A stretch of DNA of 5,751 nt from an uncultured Collinsella sp. (GTDB lineage Bacteria; Actinomycetota; Coriobacteriia; Coriobacteriales; Coriobacteriaceae): assembly GCA_902489515.1 (NCBI GenBank), contig CABUAL010000124.1:1-5751 (forward strand), given 5' to 3'. Every line of letters begins with the position of its first letter. Within the stretch, counting starts at the first letter, position 1. This document shows positions 1 to 5,211 of the stretch, one piece after another. Under the pieces are notes generated by a model that was not told the origin of the DNA, did no database searches, and worked only from the letters and a program-made list of their open reading frames with translations. Made by a program: the position numbers and the translations under genes.

Positions 1-7
1 TTCGCGT

Positions 8-14
8 CTCCTTT
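8..14 (-). promoter_or_regulatory. Ribosome binding site for a gene starting off the left edge
   Basis: Read on the minus strand this is AAAGGAG, a strong Shine-Dalgarno match, followed by seven bases (ACGCGAA) to the window edge. That spacing puts a start codon at or just beyond the first base of the window. The downstream gene itself is not visible, so its identity is unknown. The call rests on motif and position only. Confidence 0.5.
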
Positions 15-23
15 GATAAAGAC

Positions 24-43
24 CGGCTCGGTCGCCCGAGCCG
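24..43 (-). promoter_or_regulatory. 8-bp hairpin with GCGA tetraloop upstream of the off-edge gene
   Basis: Positions 24-31 and 36-43 are perfect inverted repeats (CGGCTCGG and CCGAGCCG) with a four-base loop. In minus-strand RNA the loop is GCGA, a GNRA-type stable tetraloop. The stem ends nine bases before the AAAGGAG ribosome binding site. It is followed by GTCTTTATC, too poor in T for a convincing intrinsic terminator. It could be an mRNA-stabilising 5' structure, a weak terminator for the upstream acetyltransferase gene, or a translational control element. The structure is directly visible; the role is inferred. Confidence 0.45.
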
Positions 44-74
44 CATCGCAGACCTGCTATGTTCAGACTTAGAT

Positions 75-103
75 TTTATAACCCATTAACGCGCATATAT
101 ACA
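75..103 (-). promoter_or_regulatory. Possible promoter for the gene off the left edge
   Basis: The stretch around 71-106 is much more AT-rich than its surroundings. On the minus strand it contains TATAAA (75-80), a five-of-six match to a -10 box. The hexamer 17 bases upstream (98-103, TGTATA) matches the -35 consensus at only three of six positions. Initiation here would give an mRNA leader of roughly 70 bases carrying the GCGA hairpin and the AAAGGAG site. The poor -35 keeps the confidence low. Confidence 0.3.
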
Positions 104-126
104 TACGGAATCGAAAAACTGTATGT
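101..126. repeat. 6-bp inverted repeat ACATAC/GTATGT in AT-rich intergenic DNA
   Basis: ACATAC (101-106) and GTATGT (121-126) are perfect inverted repeats separated by 14 bases. They lie just upstream of the AT-rich promoter-like stretch. The layout could be an operator for a dimeric regulator of the gene off the left edge, but six-base arms in AT-rich sequence also arise by chance. No regulator family is suggested by the sequence. Confidence 0.25.
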
Positions 127-167
127 CCGAGCGCTCTGATGCGCCAATTGCCAAGGAGTGTCCCCAA

Positions 168-199
168 CTGCCGGCAGGAAAGGAACGTTCCTATCTGCC
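168..199. repeat. Cluster of palindromes at the acetyltransferase stop codon
   Basis: AGGAACGTTCCT (181-192) is a perfect 12-bp palindrome overlapping the TAG stop (191-193). It is flanked by GGCAG (173-177) and CTGCC (195-199), which can pair outside it with a small internal loop. CTGCCGGCAG (168-177) is a second perfect palindrome sharing one arm. In minus-strand RNA these could form alternative stem-loops at the 3' end of the gene. No T-run follows, so this is not a standard intrinsic terminator. Confidence 0.4.
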
Positions 200-691
200 A
201 TCTACGCGCTTGGCCATCCAGGCGTGGGGCTGGCCCTCGTCTTCGTAGTCCACCGGGGCAATCTGCGTGTAGCCCGCCTTGGCATAGAGCGGCAGCACGT
301 ATTCCTGAGCATGCAGCTTAATGAGCTTGGCGCCGGCATCACGCGCGCACGTATCACTGGCCTCGACAATCTTGCTCGCCAAACCGCGACGGCGCATGCT
401 CGGCAGCACGGCCACGCGCCCCATAATGTAGGTCTCCCCCGCCGCGACACCTTCGTCCAAGTCGCACGCCGGCGACACCGGAGCCTCTGCGTCAGCCGCG
501 TGCTCAAGCTCTTCGGGAAACACGCGCGAGCAACCGGCAAGCTCGCCGTCTACATAGAGCGTCACATGAATGCAGTTCGGATCCTCGTCGATAGCGTCGA
601 ACTCATTCTCGTAGCCCTGCTCGTCCATAAAAATGACGCGGCGCACCAACGCCGCGTCATCAAAGCATCCCGTCTTAAGTTGGATATCCAT
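191..691 (-). CDS. GNAT-family N-acetyltransferase
   Basis: This encodes 166 residues of a GNAT acetyltransferase, which moves an acetyl group from acetyl-CoA to an amine; the substrate cannot be read from the sequence. The N-terminal part has VIFMDEQGYENEFD (19-32), typical of the ElaA/YjcF-like branch. The acetyl-CoA-binding motif A follows, with GRVAVLPSMRRRGLA (91-105) supplying the R-R-x-G-x-A loop. Near the end come LHAQEY (126-131), LYAKAGY (135-141) and DEGQPHAWM (151-159), also family-typical. An acidic, low-conservation stretch at about 60-86 between core strands looks like an insertion. I chose the ATG at 691 because GAAAGGG (697-703) lies five bases upstream; an in-frame TTG at 709 would add six residues but bury that site in the coding region. 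The gene begins 39 bases after the phosphatase stop, so co-transcription is plausible. A terminator-like hairpin lies in codons 11-20. Confidence 0.88.
   Translation of the reverse strand: MDIQLKTGCFDDAALVRRVIFMDEQGYENEFDAIDEDPNCIHVTLYVDGELAGCSRVFPEELEHAADAEAPVSPACDLDEGVAAGETYIMGRVAVLPSMRRRGLASKIVEASDTCARDAGAKLIKLHAQEYVLPLYAKAGYTQIAPVDYEDEGQPHAWMAKRVDGR
629..660 (-). terminator. Terminator-like hairpin inside the acetyltransferase gene
   Basis: ATGACGCGGCG (633-643) and CGCCGCGTCAT (650-660) form a perfect 11-bp inverted repeat with a six-base loop. On the minus strand it is followed at once by five T's (positions 633 down to 629, the first inside the stem). This matches an intrinsic terminator in the transcribed direction; the opposite strand has no T-run. 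It covers codons 11-20 of the acetyltransferase (DDAALVRRVI), so translation would be expected to disrupt it. It may be an attenuating or operon-end terminator, or a by-product of GC-rich alanine and arginine codons. The structure is certain; termination is inferred. Confidence 0.45.
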
Positions 692-730
692 GGCTGCCCT
701 TTCATTCAATGCGAACGTTAGGGACAGATT

Positions 731-1381
731 TTAGCGAAAATGAGCTCCGCGCACGCTAAACTTCGCGCGAGCCTTCGCCAGGCAATCGTAATGACCCACG
801 TTATGGGCATCGCTCGCGATGAAGCTGTACAGGTTCTGATCGAACAGGCGCTGTGCCGGCTTTTTCTCGCGACCAAAGCGACCGCCGGCAATAAAGTCCG
901 CCGAAGCCTGCAGCTTGCAGCCCATATCGACCAGGCGCTCCGCCACGCTTACATCCTTTTGAACCGCACGATAGCGCTCAGGATGAGCGATGATCACCTG
1001 GTAGCCACGGCACTGCAAATCGTAAATCGTGTTCTCGTACTCTCTAAACGCATACGCATCGGCATGCGTCGAAAGCTCGAGCAGAAACTCGTTGGTCCCA
1101 TCGAAATGCAAGTGCTCCGCGGCATCGATACCAAGCTCAACGAGCTTTCGATGGTTGACCTCGAAGCCCATCTGGAGCGGAAAACCGTCAGCGTTATCGC
1201 GCAGCAGCTCAAAGGCATCCCACATCTTGTCGTAATCAAAATAGGGATCACGGCAGTGAGGAGTGCAAACAATTCTGGTTACACCAGCCCGCTTGGCAGC
1301 CTCGAGCATCGCCAAGCTCTCATCGAGATCGGCGGCGCCGTCGTCTACACCCGGCAAGATATGGCAATGAATGTCACGCAT
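731..1381 (-). CDS. CpsB/YwqE-type protein-tyrosine phosphatase (PHP family)
   Basis: This 216-residue cytoplasmic protein belongs to the metal-dependent PHP phosphatases that dephosphorylate bacterial tyrosine kinases of capsule and exopolysaccharide loci. The likely metal ligands are visible in family order: H5 and H7 in DIHCHILPGVDDG, D14 in the same motif, H42 in CTPHC, E74 in GFEV, E102 in LELS, H133 in IIAHPER, and D191 and H193 in SDAHN. The start ATG has AAGG seven bases upstream. It begins 17 bases after the kinase stop, placing it in the same transcript as its expected substrate. The protein ends only 23 residues after SDAHN, so it is somewhat shorter than the roughly 240-255 residues usual for CpsB and YwqE. 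I found no clear frameshift continuing the family C-terminus, so I read it as a naturally short version. The family assignment is strong; substrate specificity is inferred from context. Confidence 0.9.
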   Translation of the reverse strand: MRDIHCHILPGVDDGAADLDESLAMLEAAKRAGVTRIVCTPHCRDPYFDYDKMWDAFELLRDNADGFPLQMGFEVNHRKLVELGIDAAEHLHFDGTNEFLLELSTHADAYAFREYENTIYDLQCRGYQVIIAHPERYRAVQKDVSVAERLVDMGCKLQASADFIAGGRFGREKKPAQRLFDQNLYSFIASDAHNVGHYDCLAKARAKFSVRGAHFR

Positions 1382-1398
1382 AGGTCAGCCTTAATCAA

Positions 1399-2136
1399 CT
1401 AAACGTTTGCTCGGTTGGTGAAGATGCCCTTTTTGGAAGTCCCCTGATCGTCGGAGCCCTTCTTCACCTTCTTACCGTCCTTGGTGTAGTAGGAGTAGTA
1501 GTACTCGCTGGTCTCGGTCTCGCAGTAGTTCATAACGGTACCGATGAGCTTGACCTTCTCGGACTTTTTAAGCTGACCGATGGCGTTGAGCGCCTCCTCG
1601 CGCTTGGTGAAATCCTCACGCACCACGAACAGCGTGCCGTCGGTCAGGCTGGCAATCTCGGCAGCATCGATGAAGGTGCCGACCGGGGGAGCATCAAAGA
1701 TGACGTACTGGAACTTGGCGGACAGCGCCTTTACCAGCTTGGCAAAGCGGTGAGAGACGATGATGTCGGCAGGATTGGGAATGTGCGGCTCGGCATCGAG
1801 GAAGTAAAAGTTCTTCTGACCCGTCTCGACAATTGCCTGGTCAATGGAGATCTGCTCGGAAAGGACCGCATAGAGTCCGCCGCGCGAACGAACGCCGAGC
1901 ATATCGGAAAGGGACCTGCGGCGCATATCGGCCTCGACCAGAAGCACGGACTTGCCGCTCGTGGCGATTGCCTGAGCAAGGTTAATGGAAACCGTAGACT
2001 TGCCCTCGTTGGGAATCGAGGAGGTAACGGTGATGGTGCGGATGGGGTCGTCCACGCTCGCAAAGCGGATGTTGGCCAGAAGGGTCTTGGCGGCATTCTG
2101 TACAACGAGCTTGTCGGTGTTCTTTGCCTTAGCCAT
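1399..2136 (-). CDS. CpsD/YwqD-type tyrosine autokinase of polysaccharide synthesis
   Basis: This 245-residue soluble BY-kinase binds ATP through P-loop motifs and phosphorylates tyrosines at its own C-terminus. Visible elements are the Walker A loop SSIPNEGKST (39-48, K46), the Walker A' strand VLLVEADMRRR (64-74, D70), and Walker B YVIFDAPP (144-151, D148). The tyrosine cluster EYYYSYY (211-217) has five tyrosines. NADH-like or ParA-type roles are unlikely given this cluster. The Walker A' strand has Glu68 where many relatives have Asp. After the cluster comes a basic tail of about 28 residues rich in lysine. The start ATG at 2136 has AAAGGTGG (2146-2153) nine bases upstream, inside the end of the adaptor gene, and lies 2 bases after the adaptor stop. 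This tight spacing fits the split kinase/adaptor pairs of Gram-positive bacteria, where the separate membrane protein activates the kinase. Confidence 0.92.
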   Translation of the reverse strand: MAKAKNTDKLVVQNAAKTLLANIRFASVDDPIRTITVTSSIPNEGKSTVSINLAQAIATSGKSVLLVEADMRRRSLSDMLGVRSRGGLYAVLSEQISIDQAIVETGQKNFYFLDAEPHIPNPADIIVSHRFAKLVKALSAKFQYVIFDAPPVGTFIDAAEIASLTDGTLFVVREDFTKREEALNAIGQLKKSEKVKLIGTVMNYCETETSEYYYSYYTKDGKKVKKGSDDQGTSKKGIFTNRANV

Positions 2137-2138
2137 GC

Positions 2139-2795
2139 CTATTTACCACCTTTCATAGCCGGAATTCGGCCAACAACGGGAATGCCCAGGAGCTCTTCTG
2201 CCTCTTCGGCACCGCGGATGCGGGTATTGAGCATGTCTGCCAAAACGACATAGGCGACTGCGATAAAGATACCGGCGAGGAACGCGACGGCAATATACAG
2301 CGTGCGCTTGGGGCCGCTGGGGGCTTCGGGGGTCTTAGCCTCGTCGATAACGTTGATGCTCTGGGCAGCGCCGACGTTCTGAGCGACCGTACTCACCGAG
2401 CTGGCCATGGCCTTTGCGACCTTAGCCGTCTCCTTGGCATCGGTGCCGGTAACCGAAAGCGTAATGACACGCGTGGTGGTCTCGGAGGAAACAGACACCT
2501 TGTAGTCATCCAGATCAGTGAGGCCCAGTTCATTGGCTGCGCCGCTCTTAACGCTATCGCTATCCAGCAGCGTGGCGATATCGTTGGAAAGCATCTGACT
2601 CGCCGAGAGATCGTTGTAGCTCATCTGACCGCTATCGTCGGTCTTGGCGAGAATGTACATGCTCGTCGTCGCGGTATAGGTGTTGTCCATCGCAACGAAG
2701 GACACGATACCCATGGCGATCGCGCAGACCACCGGAAGGGTGATGACCAGCTTGAGGTGCTTCTTCAGCAGCTGGAACAGTTCGAGAAGGGTCAT
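2139..2795 (-). CDS. Wzz/CpsC-type membrane adaptor of the polysaccharide kinase
   Basis: This 218-residue membrane protein is a chain-length determinant/kinase-activator of the CpsC, YwqC or CapA type. It has two predicted transmembrane helices (about 15-36 and 165-188) around an extracytoplasmic domain with TYTATTSMYI (39-48), typical of the Wzz fold. A proline-rich stretch, AKTPEAPSGP (153-162), stands just before the second helix, as usual in this family. The short cytoplasmic tail RIRGAEEAEELLGIPVVGRIP (192-212) is the part expected to contact and activate the kinase encoded next. The absence of a fused kinase domain is characteristic of Gram-positive systems. The ATG at 2795 has AAAGG (2804-2808) eight bases upstream. 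It is the first gene of the polysaccharide-control run, preceded by a leader with a promoter-like sequence. A role in setting polymer length or export is inferred from the family. Confidence 0.9.
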   Translation of the reverse strand: MTLLELFQLLKKHLKLVITLPVVCAIAMGIVSFVAMDNTYTATTSMYILAKTDDSGQMSYNDLSASQMLSNDIATLLDSDSVKSGAANELGLTDLDDYKVSVSSETTTRVITLSVTGTDAKETAKVAKAMASSVSTVAQNVGAAQSINVIDEAKTPEAPSGPKRTLYIAVAFLAGIFIAVAYVVLADMLNTRIRGAEEAEELLGIPVVGRIPAMKGGK

Positions 2796-2873
2796 GCAGC
2801 TTGCCTTTCATTTCCCCAGTTCGGATTGACAAAACTGTCCGTATGTTATCGCATCTTTTTACCGAGACCAAAC

Positions 2874-2904
2874 TCTATACATAAGAAACAGGCTCTCCTG
2901 TAAA
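2874..2904 (-). promoter_or_regulatory. Candidate promoter of the polysaccharide-control operon
   Basis: On the minus strand TTTACA (2899-2904) resembles a -35 box and TATAGA (2874-2879) a -10 box. Their spacing is 19 bases, longer than ideal. An overlapping alternative, TATGTA (2878-2883), gives a spacing of 15. Initiation would fall near 2867 and leave a leader of about 70 bases before the adaptor start at 2795. A 5-bp hairpin ACAGG/CCTGT (2888-2901) overlaps the -35 region. Support comes mainly from position: a promoter is expected between the upstream terminator and this operon. Confidence 0.35.
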
Positions 2905-2936
2905 AATGTCGGAAGCAATCGTAAAATTGCACAACA

Positions 2937-2965
2937 ACGCCGCACCCGAAAGTCAAATGCGGCGT
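2937..2965 (-). terminator. Probable terminator after the histidine kinase gene
   Basis: ACGCCGCA (2937-2944) and TGCGGCGT (2958-2965) are perfect 8-bp inverted repeats with a 13-base loop. They lie 25 bases past the kinase stop codon. Minus-strand RNA continues with UGUUGUG and, after a short gap, CAAUUUU, giving a moderate U-rich tail. A second small hairpin, GCAAT/ATTGC (2915-2930), follows. The arrangement fits the end of the pst/pho transcription unit and separates it from the polysaccharide genes. The U-run is broken, so termination strength is uncertain. Confidence 0.6.
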
Positions 2966-2990
2966 CTGCATCAATATCTATGTTGTATCG

Positions 2991-4415
2991 CTATGCGAAT
3001 GGCTCGTCCTGCCGTATGGGAAACGTCACCGTAATGGTGGTTCCCACGCCCAACTCGCTCGACAGATCGAGCGTGGCGTGATGATACAGGGCCGCATGCT
3101 TGACAATTGCAAGCCCCAGACCGGTTCCGCCGCGCGCCTTGGACCTACTCTTGTCCACGCGATAGAACCGCTCAAATACCTTGCCCTGTTCTTCAGGCGC
3201 GATACCGATTCCCGTGTCGGCGACCGCAAGGAACGGATGGCCTTCGTCGTTGGTGCCGCACTGCAGCGTAACCGCACCGCCGGGTCGATTGTAGCGGATG
3301 GCGTTGCTCGCCAGATTATAGATGAGCTCGTCAATCAAGCGCGACACGCCTTCGATGACCACAGGCTTGGTCTCATGACTTATCGTCACATTCGCCTGAC
3401 GGGCGACCTGTTCAAGACGCTGCTCAACCGCGTAGATGGCACGCGAGAGCTCAATAGGCTCCGTGGAACCAATGGGCACCGCCTCGCCCTCAGTTGCACG
3501 CTCGGCCTCGTCCAAGTTAGACAGCGTAAGGATATCGTTGACAAGCGCTGCCAAGCGGCCCGCCTCACGATAGATGCGACCGCCAAAGTTGCGCAGGTCG
3601 CCCTCGCCCTCGACCATGCCGTTTGCGATGAGCTCGGCATAGCCCGAAATCGCCGTAAGCGGCGTCTTGAGCTCATGGGTGATATTCGCCGTGAACTCGC
3701 GGCGCATACGGTCGTTGTCCGCTAGCACCGCCATTTGGCGCTTGAGTTCCTGGCGCTGCGACTCGATACGCTCAAGCATGGGGACCATCTCGGCATAGGC
3801 GTGCTCATAGCTACGGCGTGGGTGGTCCAAATCCACCTCTTGCAACGGCGCGATGATGGCACGGGACTCGCGGCGCGCCATAAAAAACGAGAGTACCGCA
3901 CCCGCTGCTGCGATAAGCAGCATCGGCGCCACCATCGACAGCAAAATCGCCGTAACGCCAGGCTGGGCCTGCGCCAAGCGGACAACCTGGCCGTTATCAA
4001 GGGCGACGGCGCGATACAGCATAATCTCGTCGAGCGTAGAGCTTGCGCGCTCCACGGAACCCAAACCACTCTCAAAGGCCTCGATGACCTCGGGGCGATC
4101 GCCATGGTTGGGCAGTGCGGAAGGCGACGCCTCGTTGTCGTAGGCAACCGATCCATCCTTGTTAATCAGCGTGATTCGCAAGTCCTCGCGATCAAGGCTA
4201 CGCAAGAACGGGATGGGCTCCTGCTGTTCGTCGAGAGCGGCAGCAATGAGCTCGGTTTCCTGCGCCAGATTGGTACTCGTGGCATCCGCCAAGGTGTTTT
4301 GCACAAAGAACGCACCCAGCACCGTAAACGCCACGATAACCGCCATGGCGCAGACAAAGATCGTCACAAAAACGCGGTGCGACAGCGTATGTTTTCCCTG
4401 GGGGGCGAAGACCAC
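2991..4415 (-). CDS. phoR: PhoR-like membrane sensor histidine kinase
   Basis: This 474-residue sensor kinase should phosphorylate the response regulator encoded just upstream. It has a first membrane helix at about 14-38, an extracytoplasmic domain of about 115 residues, and a second helix at about 154-179. A linker of roughly 50 residues follows, apparently coiled-coil in its later part, with no recognisable cytoplasmic PAS domain. The phosphoacceptor is H247 in NITHELKTPLT. The ATPase domain shows the N box (LIYNLASNAIRYN, 364-376), G1 (DTGIGI, 400-405), F box (FERFYRVDKSRS, 414-425) and G2 (GGTGLGLAI, 429-437). The start is GTG at 4415, supported by GGAGGAG (4422-4428) six bases upstream and lying across the end of the regulator gene; only 3 bases separate the two genes. 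The phosphate-sensing role is inferred from the neighbouring pstB; on sequence alone it is a PhoR/VanS-type kinase. Confidence 0.9.
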   Translation of the reverse strand: MVFAPQGKHTLSHRVFVTIFVCAMAVIVAFTVLGAFFVQNTLADATSTNLAQETELIAAALDEQQEPIPFLRSLDREDLRITLINKDGSVAYDNEASPSALPNHGDRPEVIEAFESGLGSVERASSTLDEIMLYRAVALDNGQVVRLAQAQPGVTAILLSMVAPMLLIAAAGAVLSFFMARRESRAIIAPLQEVDLDHPRRSYEHAYAEMVPMLERIESQRQELKRQMAVLADNDRMRREFTANITHELKTPLTAISGYAELIANGMVEGEGDLRNFGGRIYREAGRLAALVNDILTLSNLDEAERATEGEAVPIGSTEPIELSRAIYAVEQRLEQVARQANVTISHETKPVVIEGVSRLIDELIYNLASNAIRYNRPGGAVTLQCGTNDEGHPFLAVADTGIGIAPEEQGKVFERFYRVDKSRSKARGGTGLGLAIVKHAALYHHATLDLSSELGVGTTITVTFPIRQDEPFA

Positions 4416-4418
4416 GGG

Positions 4419-5147
4419 TTACTCCTCCGATGCAGTGGCCGCGGTGTCGTCACCTTCGGCACCATCACCGGCAGAAGGCTCGGCCAAGCGGTAGCCCACG
4501 CCGCGCACGGTCTCGATGGCGCTGGCATGCTCGCCCAGTTTTTGGCGAAGCGTCTGCACGTGCACGTCAACGGTGCGCGAACCGCCGTCGAAGTCCCAGC
4601 CCCACACGCTCTGCAGCAACGACTCGCGGGTAAAAACCACGCCGGGCTTGCGCATGAGGTACTCGAGCAGGTCGAACTCGCGCAGGGTGAGCTTAAGCGG
4701 CTCGCCGGCAACGGTCACCTCGCGATGGCTGGGCGAGAGCACGATGTCGCCCACGCTGAGCACATCGCTCGCCTGCTTGACCATGCCGCCGCGACGCAGC
4801 AGTGCGCGGCAGCGGCTCGCAAGCTCCATGAGCGAAAACGGCTTAGTCAGGTAATCGTCGGCACCGCCATCGAGCGCCATCACCTTGTCGAGCTCGGTAT
4901 CCTTGGCGGTAAGCATCATGATGGGCACCGTCGCCGTCAGGCGATCGGCACGCAGTCGACGCATAATCGCCAAGCCATCGGTATCGGGCAGCATGATGTC
5001 GAGCAGGACGGCATCGGGTACCCGTCGCGCCACGGCAGCCTTAAACTCACCGTCGCACGAAAAGCCTTCGGCCTCAATCCCCTGCTTGCGCAGTGCATAG
5101 ACCGTCAAATCCCTGATGTTGTCATCGTCCTCGACGTAATAGATCAT
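4419..5147 (-). CDS. phoP: OmpR/PhoB-family response regulator (PhoP-like)
   Basis: This 242-residue DNA-binding regulator is probably the partner of the adjacent histidine kinase. The receiver domain spans about 1-118, with acidic-pocket residues E6, D7 and D8, phosphoacceptor D50 in LLDIMLPDTDG, T80, and K102 in DDYLTKPF. A winged-helix domain covers about 130-221, including SRTVDVHVQTLRQKL (190-204) and the family-typical VRGVGYRL ending. A 20-residue acidic, low-complexity tail (about 223-242) follows the domain. I placed the start at the ATG at 5147 because AAAGGGG (5154-5160) stands six bases before it and the product begins MIYYVEDDDN as the family usually does; an in-frame ATG at 5171 would add eight unremarkable residues with no well-spaced ribosome site. 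The gene follows pstB by 64 bases, so control of phosphate-starvation genes is the natural inference. Confidence 0.9.
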   Translation of the reverse strand: MIYYVEDDDNIRDLTVYALRKQGIEAEGFSCDGEFKAAVARRVPDAVLLDIMLPDTDGLAIMRRLRADRLTATVPIMMLTAKDTELDKVMALDGGADDYLTKPFSLMELASRCRALLRRGGMVKQASDVLSVGDIVLSPSHREVTVAGEPLKLTLREFDLLEYLMRKPGVVFTRESLLQSVWGWDFDGGSRTVDVHVQTLRQKLGEHASAIETVRGVGYRLAEPSAGDGAEGDDTAATASEE

Positions 5148-5153
5148 GTTGAA

Positions 5154-5160
5154 CCCCTTT
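5154..5160 (-). promoter_or_regulatory. Ribosome binding site that sets the response regulator start
   Basis: On the minus strand this reads AAAGGGG and lies six bases (TTCAAC) before the ATG at 5147. It is the reason for preferring that start over the in-frame ATG at 5171, within whose extra codons it would otherwise fall. Confidence 0.65.
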
Positions 5161-5187
5161 GCGGCCGGCATGACCGCATCTTAACCC

Positions 5188-5201
5188 TAAAGGTACCTTT
5201 A
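5188..5201. promoter_or_regulatory. Perfect 14-bp palindrome between pstB and the response regulator
   Basis: TAAAGGTACCTTTA is a perfect palindrome with no spacer, in the 64-base gap between the pstB stop and the regulator start. It lacks a T-run and a sensible RNA loop, so it is a poor terminator. A dimer-binding operator or an mRNA-processing site is possible. Its sequence does not match the direct-repeat Pho boxes I know from enterobacteria, Bacillus or Streptomyces. The palindrome is a direct observation; any function is inferred. Confidence 0.35.
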
Positions 5202-5211
5202 CTAGATGGTA

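Noticed and set aside
158..721. 187-codon open frame on the plus strand opposite the acetyltransferase gene
   Set aside because: It is antisense to a well-supported GNAT gene, has a low-complexity arginine/alanine/histidine-rich product without family motifs, and is explained by high G+C content.
721..790. Possible frameshift shortening the phosphatase C-terminus
   Set aside because: The protein is short after SDAHN, and the +1 frame reads a further dozen or so codons before a stop. They do not clearly restore the family C-terminus, so I kept the gene as intact.
740..1402. 220-codon plus-strand frame opposite the phosphatase gene
   Set aside because: It mirrors the phosphatase coding region in a GC-rich context and shows no motif; all metal-ligand motifs are on the minus strand.
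2822..2841. GACAAAACTGTC near-palindrome in the adaptor leader as an operator
   Set aside because: The arms are only four bases with a four-base spacer, too short to distinguish from chance.
2632..2871. 79-codon minus-strand frame overlapping the adaptor gene start and leader
   Set aside because: It begins at TTG, overlaps the adaptor in another frame and has no family signal; the adaptor has the better ribosome site and clear family features.
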